Source: Methylobacterium sp. E-045
GTDB lineage: Bacteria > Pseudomonadota > Alphaproteobacteria > Rhizobiales > Beijerinckiaceae
Assembly (NCBI RefSeq): GCF_022829685.1
Contig: NZ_JAKSYE010000118.1
Location: forward strand, 32,554-96,553
Direction: 5' to 3'
Length of the DNA stretch: 64,000 nt
Positions 1 through 9,203 of this stretch are shown one piece after another. Positions within the stretch are counted from its first letter, which is position 1. Every line of letters begins with the position of its first letter. The notes beneath the pieces are model-generated. The model saw nothing but the letters and a program-made list of their open reading frames with translations. It made no database searches and was not told where the DNA came from. A program made the position numbers and the translations under genes.

Positions 1-149
1 TGAAGATGGTCCGCGAGGGCAAGGCCATCAATTTCAACGGCGCCGGCTCCACCTGCGACTTCGACGAGAAGGGCGACTCCCTGAACCGCTCCTTCTACGT
101 GCAGCTCATCAAGGGCGGGAAGAACACGCCGTTCGGCGTGGTCAGCTGA
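1..149 (+). CDS. ABC transporter substrate-binding protein, C-terminal end (5' partial)
   Basis: Only the last 48 codons are present, in the frame ending with TGA at 147-149. The visible tail includes INFNGAGSTCDFDEKGD followed by a short strand ending FGVVS. This resembles the end of the periplasmic branched-chain amino acid/amide-binding family (Peripla_BP_6), in which a G-x-x-x-x-DFDxxGD motif precedes the last beta strands. The protein would be a periplasmic solute receptor. The substrate cannot be told from this fragment. The assignment rests on one motif. Confidence 0.6.
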   Translation, partial: KMVREGKAINFNGAGSTCDFDEKGDSLNRSFYVQLIKGGKNTPFGVVS

Positions 150-374
150 CGGAAGGCTGAACCGGCCGTCATCGTCGGACTTGACGGCCAAAGCGACCGA
201 AGTCGCCACGCTGAAACCGGCGCCCCATCGCTCATAAGTAAAACTTTGCTTTATGCAAAACAATATCAATTTGCGTTTGTATGTGGCGATTACTAGGATT
301 TTGAATATCGCTTGATCCTGGTTCTAAAGTAAAAAATCAAACCAATAAAAAGCTATGGCTTGCAAGGGGCGCAC

Positions 375-1706
375 ATGACCAAGTCAAAGCCGATCCATTT
401 TTGCGGATTTCTCGTCGCGGGCCCGGTGGTCCACAGTCACGCGATCTGGCGCAACCCCGCGCATGAGACACCGTTTCTGAGTCTCGCGTACTATGCCGGC
501 ATCGCGAAGACGCTGGAGCGGGGTTTTTTCGACTTCGTGTTCTTCGCCGACCGGCTCGCGATCGCCGACCGCTACGGCGACAGCCATGAGATGGGCCTGC
601 GTCTCGGCGATCAGGACGCGACTCGCATGGACCCGCTGCCGATCCTCGGGGCGATGGCGGCCGTGACGAGCCATCTCGGCCTCGGCGCGACGCGCTCCAC
701 CACCTATGACGCGCCGTTCAACATCGCGCGTGAATTCGCCACCCTTGACCACATCTCCGGCGGCCGCGCCGCCTGGAACGTCGTCACCTCGATGAACGAC
801 GGAGAGGCGCTTAACTTCGGCGATGTGCCGCACCTCAGCCATGACGAGCGCTACGACCGCGCCGATGAATTCATGGAGGTTGCGTTCAAACTGTGGGACA
901 GCTGGGAGCCGGACGCGCTGGTGCTCGATCGCGCGGGCGGCGTCTACGCCGACCCGTCGAAGGTTCATTACGCCAACCACAAAGGCCGGTGGTTCAAGGC
1001 GCGCGGGCCGCTCAACATCCCGCGTAGCCCGCAGGGTCGGCCGCTCATCATCCAGGCCGGTTCGTCGGGCCGCGGCAAAGCCTTTGCGGCGCGTTGGTCG
1101 GAGGTGATCTTCGCGCTGCAGCCGAGCATGACGCGCATGACCGCCTTTACCAAGGACGTCCGCGCCGCGCTGGAGACCGCCGGCCGCGCGCCCGACGCGG
1201 CACGCGTGATGATGGCCGTGATGCCGTTCATTGGCGAGACGCGAGAGGAGGCGCAAGCCAAGCGTGACCTCCACGACAGTCTGATTGATCCGCGCGTCGG
1301 CCTGTCGACGCTCGCTGCCCACGCCAACGCGGACTTCGGCGCGCTGCCGCTCGATGCCACGATCGACGAGATCGCCGATACCGGCAGCCAGGGCAATCTT
1401 GCGGCGCTTCGCTCGATCGCCGGCGACGGCTCCATGACGATCGCGGACGCAGGGAAAATCTACGGTCGCGGCGTGATGTGTCCGCGCCTCGTCGGCACCG
1501 CGGAAGACGTCGCGGACGAGTTAATCGCGATCGTGGATTCCGGCGCAACCGACGGCTTCGTCATCTCGCCCGCCTTCCTGCCCGACACGTTCGACGATTT
1601 CGTCGACAAGGTCGTGCCGATCCTTCAGGCGCGCGGCCGCGCTCGCACAGACTATGGGGCTGGTTCGCTGCGCGAGCGTCTCGGAACGTCGGGAGCACGG
1701 CCGTGA
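375..1706 (+). CDS. NtaA/SnaA/DszA-family FMN-dependent monooxygenase
   Basis: 443-aa luciferase-like (LLM-class) flavin monooxygenase. The N-terminal strand HFCGFLVAGPV, the segment DFVFFADRLA, TSHLGLGATRSTTYDAPF and the sequence SGGRAAWNVVTS are hallmarks of the NtaA/SnaA/DszA subgroup, which uses reduced FMN and O2 to attack aminopolycarboxylates, organosulfur compounds or related substrates. ATG 375 is preferred over the upstream in-frame TTG 360 because AGGGGC lies 5-10 bases before it. The next gene, a flavin reductase, overlaps its stop codon, so the pair is a complete two-component monooxygenase. About 130 bases of AT-rich DNA (240-370) probably hold the promoter. The substrate is unknown. 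Confidence 0.9.
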   Translation: MTKSKPIHFCGFLVAGPVVHSHAIWRNPAHETPFLSLAYYAGIAKTLERGFFDFVFFADRLAIADRYGDSHEMGLRLGDQDATRMDPLPILGAMAAVTSHLGLGATRSTTYDAPFNIAREFATLDHISGGRAAWNVVTSMNDGEALNFGDVPHLSHDERYDRADEFMEVAFKLWDSWEPDALVLDRAGGVYADPSKVHYANHKGRWFKARGPLNIPRSPQGRPLIIQAGSSGRGKAFAARWSEVIFALQPSMTRMTAFTKDVRAALETAGRAPDAARVMMAVMPFIGETREEAQAKRDLHDSLIDPRVGLSTLAAHANADFGALPLDATIDEIADTGSQGNLAALRSIAGDGSMTIADAGKIYGRGVMCPRLVGTAEDVADELIAIVDSGATDGFVISPAFLPDTFDDFVDKVVPILQARGRARTDYGAGSLRERLGTSGARP

Positions 1707-2215
1707 GCGCGACCGCTGTCATGCACGCCACGCCGCAGCCGGGCGTCGACCCGGCCGCCTTCAAAGCCGCGATGCGCCGCTTGGCGGCCGGGGTAACCGT
1801 GGTGACCAGCCGCCATGACTCGACCGTCAACGGCATGACCGCGACCGCGGTCTGCAGCGTCAGCGCCGAGCCGCCACTGGTGCTCGTGGTGCTGAACCAG
1901 TCGAGCGCCTCGCATGGCGTCGTCTCGCGCGGAGGGGCTTTCGCGCTCAACTTCCTGAGCGAGACGCAAAGCGAGCTCGCGACATACTTCGCGGGCCGCG
2001 ACGGCAAAACCTTCGACGCCGTCCCCCACCGCCTCGGCGCGACTGGTTGTCCGCTGATCGAGAGTTGCGCGGCGCGGCTCGATTGCGTGTTGGAAAGCCG
2101 CCACGACGAGGGCACCCACACGATCTTCGTCGGCAGGGTGCTTCATGCCGAGACCGGCGACGGCTCGCCGCTCATCTATGTCGACTCGGCGTTCCACGGC
2201 CTGAAGCCGATCTAG
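1703..2215 (+). CDS. Flavin reductase of a two-component monooxygenase
   Basis: 170-aa Flavin_Reduct (FMN-binding split-barrel) protein. It shows the family pattern from AAFKAAMRRLAAGVTVVTS through NGMTATAVCSVSAEPPLVLV to GGAFALNFLSETQ, and ends with a VGRVLHAETGDGSPLIY-type strand. It would supply reduced FMN to the monooxygenase just upstream. The GTG start overlaps the TGA of that gene (GTGA) and is preceded by GGGAG with 7-base spacing; ATG 1721 is the alternative. The overlap implies translational coupling. Family length is normal. Confidence 0.9.
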   Translation: MSATAVMHATPQPGVDPAAFKAAMRRLAAGVTVVTSRHDSTVNGMTATAVCSVSAEPPLVLVVLNQSSASHGVVSRGGAFALNFLSETQSELATYFAGRDGKTFDAVPHRLGATGCPLIESCAARLDCVLESRHDEGTHTIFVGRVLHAETGDGSPLIYVDSAFHGLKPI

Positions 2216-2404
2216 TGATGAAAATCTGACGTTTGGTACCCACTGCCGGGCCTGCTTTTGACCCTACGCGGAACTTGAAAGCGTCCGCTTCGGGGCCGCC
2301 CGATATGGTGGTGGGAACGATCTGAGTAGGGTGGATTGTGGTCAGGCAGCTTTCCGGCCAGCACACGGCAAAGCGGTTGCTCTTACCCCGGTGTCACGCA
2401 CCGG

Positions 2405-5400
2405 TCACGCCTTCGCGATGCGGTCGCTCAACCATCTCTGCACCCACTGTTGTAGCTTGATGCCACCTAGCCCATCCAGAGCCGATGCTGGCAAGTGCCC
2501 TTCCTCGACGTCGAAGAGACGACGCGCCGGATGACCATGCGGAAGGAGATCGAGAATCGCGTCGCTAGCAGCCGGCTCGCGATCATGGAGGACATAGGCG
2601 CCGAGCACAGCGAGCGACCTTTTTTCGTTCGAATGGCCCATGCGCTCACAAAGTGCGACGGCATCGTCGAGCATCGCATGCCGGCAGACGAGGACGATTG
2701 CCGATGTCGCGAGCGCAGGACCAAGCTTCATGATCCGCTCCGCTGTGAACGGGGCCAGTAGCTCAGGCTCGATCGTGTCCGCTAGGGCTAAGGCATTCAG
2801 CGCATCAAGCCGAAGCCAGCCACTTTCGCGATCGCCAATTATCGCACGGATCTTCATCCGGATAGCCGGTGAGCCACGGCCGGCAGCAACCTGCAGGCAC
2901 TCCTGACTTAGCGCCCGGTCCGGTGTCGCGGTTGCGAGCTTGATGAGCTGATCGCAGATTCGGCTAGACAAAGGCTCGTATGCTGCGAGCGCCTCCACCG
3001 CGTCTCGCGCGATCGGAAACGAGTCGGGCTCGTTATGCGATGGGTCGGCGTCGGACCATGTGTCGCCGGTCAGGCGGAGCAGCACAGATAAATGGTCCGG
3101 GTGCGGCTTGGCCGCGAGCGCTCGCACCAATGCCCGGCGGACACGACAGCCGGGATCGGCAGCCAGCGCGAGCAATTCGGCGGGGAAGGGTGAATCAGCC
3201 CGGCCTGCGAGGTATTGAAGAGCGATCACTCGCGCATCGGCCCGAGGATGGCGAAGGGCCAGTGCAATCGCTGCCTCGTCCCCGATTTCCGCCGCCGCGG
3301 AGGCAGCCGCCTCAGCGAGGTCCTTGTCCGTGGTGTCGGTCAACCACCGGCGGATCAACTCGGCTGGAGCCTCGCCGGCTCTAATTAGGAGCGGCATGAT
3401 CTCCGAGAGGATGCGGGCCGGCACAGTATTGGCCGCCTGCCCGAGGACCTCGATGGACTGGCGGCTGAGCGGCGCAGAGCGGGACGCACCGCGAAGAAGC
3501 GCCCAACCGATTTCGCGGAACGGCACCTCCAGCGTTTGAAGGAGGCTCGGTAACCCGGCTTTCTGAATGCGTGAATAGCGACGCCGCGTACCTATGAGAT
3601 CGCAAAGGAAGGCAATACGCAAAGCGGCAGTCGGCGAGGCCGTAAACGCCTCGGCGAGAAGGGTTCGATCGACCGACATAGCGCAAGCCATCGCGGCGCG
3701 ACTGTCGCTCTGATCAGGGATGCCGGCGGTGAGGGCTTGCTTGAGCGGCTCGCGAAAATACGGATGCCAATGGTGGCACACAGCGTCCCAAGCGTCTTTT
3801 TCGCGGCCACCTAACTTGGCTGCAACAAACATAGCTGCCATCTCCTCAAAACTGGGAGGAGCGCCTGTGTCGGCGTCTTGGATCGCGCGCGCCCATTGAT
3901 AGCAGAATTCCGACGCGTGGTTGTGTCCGGCGAGTGCCTTCCAATCGCCAACCGCACGGACTGCTTCGACATAATGCTCAACAATGACGCCGGACGAATA
4001 GCCCTCCTCGTCGTTGCCGGAGGTGAAATATTCCTTGATGCCGTAGTCGCACTCGCCGTCGTCAATAGCGCGCCATCGTTCGGTATTTTTCATCCGTGTG
4101 GCATCATCGCGGGCGAGATCTTCGAGCGCTGCTTCGAAGACCGCCTTAAATGCAGGAAGATCGCGGAGCGCGCCAGCGATGACAGCCTCCGCGTTGGATA
4201 CGTAGCCCCTGCCGACGAGACAATGCGCCGCCTGGAGGTAGGCGCCCTCAAGGCCTGTCGCGATGCGATCGAGCTCCGCCGCGAAGCCAGCACCATAGGA
4301 TCCGTGCTCGTTAGACAGCTGGTCGCGGACGAAACGCTCAGCGATCGGAAAAGAGCGCGCATCCCGCGAGATCCGCTCGTACCATTCCTCGGGAAAGGTC
4401 GGCGCTTTCCACCGGTCGATGAAGAATGCCGCTCCACGCTTGACGTTGGTCAACAGCCATCGAGCAAGCTCCGATGGGTTGGAGGTCGGACTGCCAACAT
4501 CACTGGCGAGCTGAAGGAGCTTGGGGAAGTCCGTGTCAGGGTCGAGCAGGGATGCTTCGAGCCAACCGTCGATGGCCGCGTGCGCGGCCGCCGGAACATC
4601 GAAGTTGATCGCACCGCCCTCGACATCGGCGACAAGCCGGCGCGCCTCGTCGATCAAGCGTGCGGCCGTCTCCATGCCCCAATTGGCATGCGGTTGCGGA
4701 AGGGTGGTGAGCGCTATCAGCACCGCCGCAAAGGCCGTCTCATATCGGAACCAGTCTTCATGCAGATGCTTTTCGAAGCCCGCACGCACGCTTGGATGTG
4801 CGAAGGCGACCGACGAAGTGGGCTGACGCAGATGACGCGCGGCAATCATCGTATCAACTAGCTTGTCCAGACCGACGGCAAGGTCCGGGGCACTGGTTCG
4901 CAACGTTCGCATCAGCGCGATGAGCTGCATACGATCGAATGATCCTCGGGCTGCCAACACGCCCCAGATCACAGCCGATTGTCCGGTCTTGTCGACATTG
5001 CTTAAAAATCGATCGACCACGCCCTCGACCGCGTCACGATGCGCGAGACCAATCAGGCGACGCAACCATTCCCCGTCATTCTCGCCCTCCCCGCGACCTG
5101 ACAGGATGTTAGCGAAGAACAGGTCGAGCTCAAGTGGCTTCTCAAGTGCGTACAAGACGTCGGGCCTGAAGCTGAGCACCTTCGACTGTAGATCAGGGGG
5201 GAGGAGGTCCATGCGCTTATCATAGATTTTGCCGAACCGACCGTTGAGATATCGATCAGACTCGAGCTCTATTGACCAAGGCGCGAGCCCGACGACAGCT
5301 TGCGCGCCGAGCAACATATCGCTCCGCGACGTGACGACGTACTGGTTTTCGGGATGGGCATCGCGAAGCATGCGCGGAAGCTGCTCCGTCCACGTCTCGG

Positions 5401-6397
5401 AACCGGTGCGGAGGCTGTTCTGGCCCCAGGGGTCTTCGAGATAGAATAGCTTCGGTCCGGTCTGGACGATCTGTCGTATGCTCGATGGGTCGCTGTTCGG
5501 ATTGACCACGACGATATCGAGCGAGCCATTGCGCTTGCGCGCCTGGTCGCACAGCGCGCGTGCAGCCAGCGTCTTGCCCGTGCCGGATGATCCGGCGATC
5601 ACAACCACATTCTTCTTTTCGAGCTGGCGGATCATGTCAGGGAAGTTTGTCGGCGCGACGAATGCGTCGAGCTCGGCGACACTCGCCAGAAATCCGCCAT
5701 GGCTACGGATCGTACCGAGGAGATCGTTATAGGCCCAGACGCCTGGCGTAGTCCCCCGCATCCGAACCTTGGCTTCGTCACGGAGCGCCGTGAGGCATGG
5801 TCCTTGCCGATCCTTTGGCACCCGCAGGATTTCGGTCAGGATATGTTTAATCTCATATTCTAATAGCTTCGGCGACAGACCGGCATAGATGGCGACACGT
5901 CCTTCCGGGGCGTCGGGCAGAGTTTTACGGAGTGAGGCAGGGAAATCGTCTTTGCCGGTCGACTCTTCGAAATCTTCAACCAGCAGACTTCGAGCCTCGC
6001 GCGAGACATCGGCATTTGTCACCAGGATGTAGCGGGTGTCGGGATCGGCAAGATGATCTTTGGCTGGCGAGCGTCGCTTCCCATGCTTGAGCAGACGCTC
6101 AAACGCGGCGAGCGACCATGGATCCCCTCCGCGCAACTTAACCTGCATGATCAATCGGGTGGCGACGCCCAACTGCGCCTGCGTCTGGACGTGGCCGGGA
6201 TCATCGTCATCGAGCTCGACCTCGATATCCTCGGCATTCGCCGGCTCCAGCGTAATGCGTGTCGCTGATTTGGTGACAAAGAGGATTCGCAGAGCCGCAA
6301 GGATTGAGACGTCAAGCTGATAGTCATAACCGGCGAGCGCGGCTGTGGCGCCGGTATCGTTTCCCAGTGCGGGAGCAGTGCTAGCAGGTTCGTTCAT
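2405..6397 (-). CDS. Nuclease-STAND NTPase-helical repeat protein, putative antiviral (Avs-like)
   Basis: About 1330 aa. Numbering here is from the upstream ATG at 6451. The N-terminus has AGYDYQLDVSILAALRI, E69, AEDIEVEL (E74/D75) and IMQVK (Q103-x-K105), the layout of Cap4/DUF4297-type PD-(D/E)xK nuclease domains. A P-loop follows (GSSGTGKT, 287-294) with LFYLEDPWG near 335-343 and VVTSRSD near 372-378, resembling nSTAND3 NTPases. The remaining ~800 residues are alpha-helical with HEAT-like pairs, the usual sensor region of STAND proteins. Nuclease-STAND-repeat proteins of this plan are known phage-sensing defence proteins. I chose ATG 6397 (MNEPAST) because homology begins soon after it, but its ribosome site is weak and ATG 6451 is possible. 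The gene stands alone beside IS elements. Confidence 0.72.
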   Translation of the reverse strand: MNEPASTAPALGNDTGATAALAGYDYQLDVSILAALRILFVTKSATRITLEPANAEDIEVELDDDDPGHVQTQAQLGVATRLIMQVKLRGGDPWSLAAFERLLKHGKRRSPAKDHLADPDTRYILVTNADVSREARSLLVEDFEESTGKDDFPASLRKTLPDAPEGRVAIYAGLSPKLLEYEIKHILTEILRVPKDRQGPCLTALRDEAKVRMRGTTPGVWAYNDLLGTIRSHGGFLASVAELDAFVAPTNFPDMIRQLEKKNVVVIAGSSGTGKTLAARALCDQARKRNGSLDIVVVNPNSDPSSIRQIVQTGPKLFYLEDPWGQNSLRTGSETWTEQLPRMLRDAHPENQYVVTSRSDMLLGAQAVVGLAPWSIELESDRYLNGRFGKIYDKRMDLLPPDLQSKVLSFRPDVLYALEKPLELDLFFANILSGRGEGENDGEWLRRLIGLAHRDAVEGVVDRFLSNVDKTGQSAVIWGVLAARGSFDRMQLIALMRTLRTSAPDLAVGLDKLVDTMIAARHLRQPTSSVAFAHPSVRAGFEKHLHEDWFRYETAFAAVLIALTTLPQPHANWGMETAARLIDEARRLVADVEGGAINFDVPAAAHAAIDGWLEASLLDPDTDFPKLLQLASDVGSPTSNPSELARWLLTNVKRGAAFFIDRWKAPTFPEEWYERISRDARSFPIAERFVRDQLSNEHGSYGAGFAAELDRIATGLEGAYLQAAHCLVGRGYVSNAEAVIAGALRDLPAFKAVFEAALEDLARDDATRMKNTERWRAIDDGECDYGIKEYFTSGNDEEGYSSGVIVEHYVEAVRAVGDWKALAGHNHASEFCYQWARAIQDADTGAPPSFEEMAAMFVAAKLGGREKDAWDAVCHHWHPYFREPLKQALTAGIPDQSDSRAAMACAMSVDRTLLAEAFTASPTAALRIAFLCDLIGTRRRYSRIQKAGLPSLLQTLEVPFREIGWALLRGASRSAPLSRQSIEVLGQAANTVPARILSEIMPLLIRAGEAPAELIRRWLTDTTDKDLAEAAASAAAEIGDEAAIALALRHPRADARVIALQYLAGRADSPFPAELLALAADPGCRVRRALVRALAAKPHPDHLSVLLRLTGDTWSDADPSHNEPDSFPIARDAVEALAAYEPLSSRICDQLIKLATATPDRALSQECLQVAAGRGSPAIRMKIRAIIGDRESGWLRLDALNALALADTIEPELLAPFTAERIMKLGPALATSAIVLVCRHAMLDDAVALCERMGHSNEKRSLAVLGAYVLHDREPAASDAILDLLPHGHPARRLFDVEEGHLPASALDGLGGIKLQQWVQRWLSDRIAKA

Positions 6398-6974
6398 CAG
6401 CGCATTGTAGATCAGATCGGAAACTGAAAGACAGTGGGGAGGGCAGGTCATGGCGCTTTCGCCGGCAGCGGTGACATAAGGAACAACTGGCTGCTACAAG
6501 CCACCACGCTCCAGATGTGCAATTTTGCCGTCTGCAATCAGACTAAGGGCAGCCAAACGGCTGGCATCGCGATTGCGTCAGGCAACTATCGCTGCTCGTC
6601 GCCCGAAAAGCGGTGTAGCTTCTTTTTTCCAGAGCTGGTCACGGACCGAGGCAGTCAGCACGCCCTGCGAACGGCTGCTCTTGGGATGCCTCTGCAAAGC
6701 TCGCAACGAAAATGATAGGTGAAGACCGGATAGTTGGGCTTCCGAAACTGAACGTCCGCTACCGGGTGTCGAGCCGACTGCTGTTTTTTTGAGCGGATTG
6801 CTGAACGAGGCGGACGCGAGCTGCTGACCCTTTGCAGAAGAGCAGCATTTCTGCTTCCGGGAACCTCGATACACTTGTCGAAAAGCGGCAGATGTCTAAG
6901 AGCAGCTTAGCTTTCTCGGATTGCAATATGAACAAAAGCTGCGTCCCTGCCGAGAGGGCAACGCCTCTCAAGCC
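6398..6974. other. Intergenic stretch between the STAND gene and IS630
   Basis: Nearly 580 bases with no ORF that looks coding on either strand. It must contain the promoter of the minus-strand STAND gene, but no clear -35/-10 pair was found. Phrases such as gaacgtccgc recur here and in other intergenic gaps of the window, as expected of decayed dispersed sequence. Confidence 0.5.
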
Positions 6975-7220
6975 TAGTGCACTGATTCAGACGGATGGTT
7001 CAGGGGCACGATTGAGTGCATCTAAGATGGCGGTTGCGGGTTTGGTCCAGACGAAGGGTCGGGCGCTGCGGTTGTGCTCGGCGATGTAGCGTTTGATGGC
7101 AGCCTAAAGATCGACGACACCGGTGAAGGTGCCCCGTTGCAGGCGGCGGCGCATGAGCGTGGAGAAGAAGCTTTCGACCGCATTGAGCCATGAGGCAGAG
7201 GTCGGGGTGAAGTGGAAGGT

Positions 7221-7990
7221 CTAGGTCGTAGAATCATAAGATCGGATCCAGATGCGGACGGCTGCGAGTTTGACGCTGGCGAGATAGTTGGCTGGGTCCT
7301 TGTCGTAGCGGGCGGCTACTGCTCTGAAGTGTTTGATTTTGTTGAAGAAGCGTTCGACGAGATTGCGGTAGCGGTACAAGAATGAGCTGAAGGCCGGGAC
7401 GTTCTTGCGGTTGGGCATCGGCCGGACGTTGGCCCACGCTCCCTGTTTCGCCAGACGGTCTCGCCGTTCGTCGCTGTCATAGGCTCGGTCGGCGAGCAGG
7501 GTCTGCCCCGGAACAAGCGCGCTGAGCATATCGTCCGAGGAGCGGCCGTCATGGGCCTGCCCCTCGGTCAGCTTGAGGGCGATGGGGCGGCCCTCGGCAT
7601 CGACCAGGGCATGGATCTTGGTGGTCAGGCCGCCGCGCAAGCGACCCATGCAACGGGATCGGGCGTCTTTTTTCTAGCGGTGGCAGCATGCTGGTGCACC
7701 CGCACGCTGGTGGCGTCGATCATCTGAATGTCGCCATCGTAAGCCTTTGACACGGCATCGAGAAGGCGATCCCACACCCCGGCCTTGCGCCACCACCGGA
7801 AGCGGTTGCCGCAGGTCGTTTGAGGTCCGTACCGCGCTGTGATGTCGGCCCAGGGCGCACCCGTACGCAGACGCCAAAAGATGCCATTGAGCACGCGCCG
7901 GTCGTCCACCCGCTCGACACCTCGTGTGTCCGTCGGCAGGACCGGCTTGATCACCGCCCATTCTGCATCCGTCAGATCAAACCGATCCAT
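7221..7990 (-). CDS. IS5-family transposase made by -1 frameshifting (orfA-orfB)
   Basis: OrfA (7990 to 7625) begins MDRFDLTDAEWAVI after GAAGGAG and includes LRTGAPWADI and IQMIDATSVRVHQHA (first catalytic Asp). OrfB (stop at 7221) has RGGLTTKIHALVDA, TLLADRAYDSD (second Asp) and YRNLVERFFNKIKHFR (catalytic Glu). The heptamer A AAA AAG at 7673-7667 at the end of the orfA coding sequence fits -1 slippage, giving a 256-aa DDE transposase. The last IS bases encode Ser-Thr-Thr, and the TAG stop is formed by the flanking CTA of the target site, outside the element. Confidence 0.85.
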
Positions 7991-8063
7991 CGCCATCTCC
8001 TTCCAGAGAGGGAAAACCTGATGATCCTCATCCTGATCCAAAACCCGTTATGAGTTCACGACC
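7224..8063 (-). mobile_element. IS5-family (IS427-group) insertion sequence, apparently intact
   Basis: 840 bp, with imperfect inverted repeats: left GGTCGTAGAATCATAA at 7224, and the right end, read inward, GGTCGTGAACTCATAA from 8063. TA is duplicated on both sides (7222-7223, 8064-8065) within a CTAG target. Removing the element rejoins the IS630 transposase sequence around CTAG, so the insertion is later than IS630. The single gene is split into two frames by a -1 slippery site, as usual for this group. Nothing visible prevents activity. Confidence 0.88.
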
Positions 8064-9104
8064 TAGCGTGATGGCGGGCAAGCCAGGAGCGCACCTCCGG
8101 GTGCTTGTGGCTTCCGTAGTTGTCGAGCACCACGTGGATCACCTTGCCCGCAGGGACCGCGGCCTCGACGGTGTTGAGGAAACGGATGAACTCACCGTGG
8201 CGATGGCGCTGCATGCAGCGGTCGAGCACCGTGCCGTCCAGGGCGGCGAGGGCGGCAAACAGCGTCGTGGTGCCGTGGCGGGTATAGTCGTTCGTCTACG
8301 CGGCCGGATGCCCGGGTCCGAGGGGCCGTCGGGGCGTGTGCGCTCCAGGGCCTGAATCTGGCTCTTCTCGTCAATGGACAGCACGACGGCATGGGTGGGC
8401 GGGTTCATGTAGAGACCAACCACATCCTCGACCTTCGCAGCGAAGTCCGGGTCGTGCGAACGCTTGAACGTGCGCACCCGGTGCGGCTGCAGGCGGTGCG
8501 CTTCCCAGATCCGTTGCACGGCACGCAAGGCGATCCCGACGCGCTTGGCCAGGGCGCGCCCGGTCCAGTGGGGGACCTCGTCCGGCGGCTCCGAACAGGT
8601 CAGTGCCAGTACTTCCGCCACCGTCCGCGTGGAATGCGACGGCGTGCCGGGTGGGCGGGTCTTGTCGCATAGCAGGCCCTCGACGCCCTCCTCGGCAAAG
8701 CGCTGCTGCCAGCGCCAGACCGCGGGCCGACTGACGCCGGCTTGCCGAGCCACCTCTTGCACGGTCAGGCGCTTGCCTGAAAGCGGGACGATCCGGGCGC
8801 GCAGAATGTGCTTGAGGGGACGGGAGCGGTCACCCGCGATCCCGGCCAACTGGGACATCGTGGCGTCATCAAGGAGTACACAGACAGTCTGAGCCATGGC
8901 CCAGACTCACACGCTTCACGACCCGCGTGAATCATCAGTCCGCGTCACTGCACTAGCGTGAGCGTCATCGATAGCCGGGACGCAAACAGGATCGAAGTAC
9001 GTGGCCTCAATGTTGAGTCACATAAGAGCCTTTCGTCATAGTACTTTAACGCGTCGCGGGCTTCTCTCGGAGAAGGCGGCAGGCGAGATTGTCATCAGGC
9101 AGAG

Positions 9105-9137
9105 GAATAATTTCCCTTAAAGTTAGTGGAATTATTC
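9105..9137 (+). promoter_or_regulatory. Inverted repeat upstream of the ATPase operon
   Basis: GAATAATTTCC (9105-9115) and GGAATTATTC (9128-9137) form an AT-rich inverted repeat with a 12-base loop, about 65 bases before the GTG start of the 75-aa gene. It could be an operator or a leader hairpin for the two-gene operon. There is no T-run after it, so it is not an obvious terminator. Function is inferred from position only. Confidence 0.35.
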
Positions 9138-9203
9138 ACCACGCGGGATTCACTTTAATCAGAACTCAACGTAGAGTCGAAACGGAAAACAGGAGGACCG
9201 ATC

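Larger units (their letters stand above)
6987..8897 (-). pseudogene. IS630-family transposase (frameshifted, nonsense codon, IS-interrupted)
   Basis: The N-terminal ~200 aa from ATG 8897 is intact: a helix-turn-helix with LTVQEVARQAGVSRPAVWRW, then VVLSIDEKSQIQALERT, which carries the first catalytic Asp of the DDE domain. Near 8290-8310 the frame is lost, and the continuation (YTRHGTTTLF, then MQRHRHGEFIRFLN and VVLDNYGSHKHPEVR) lies in another frame. The IS5-family element then splits the gene. The C-terminal part resumes at 7220 with FHFTPTSASWLNAVESFF and has an in-frame TAG after GTFTGVVDL. The stop is at 6987-6989. The gene cannot make an active transposase. Confidence 0.85.
6977..8953 (-). 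mobile_element. IS630-family element, inactivated, containing a nested IS5-family element
   Basis: Terminal inverted repeats are visible: the left end starts GTGCACTGATTCAGACGGAT at 6977, and the reverse complement of the right end starts GTGCAGTGACGCGGACTGAT, ending at 8953. Both are flanked by TA (6975-6976 and 8954-8955), the usual IS630/Tc1 target duplication. Without the 842-bp inner insertion and its duplicated TA the element is about 1.1 kb, a normal IS630 size. Its transposase is broken by a frameshift, a nonsense codon and the IS5 insertion. Confidence 0.85.

Noticed and set aside
384..1322. 312-codon open frame antisense to the flavin monooxygenase gene
   Set aside because: Composition is Arg/His/Ala-rich with no domain; a GC-rich shadow of the real gene.
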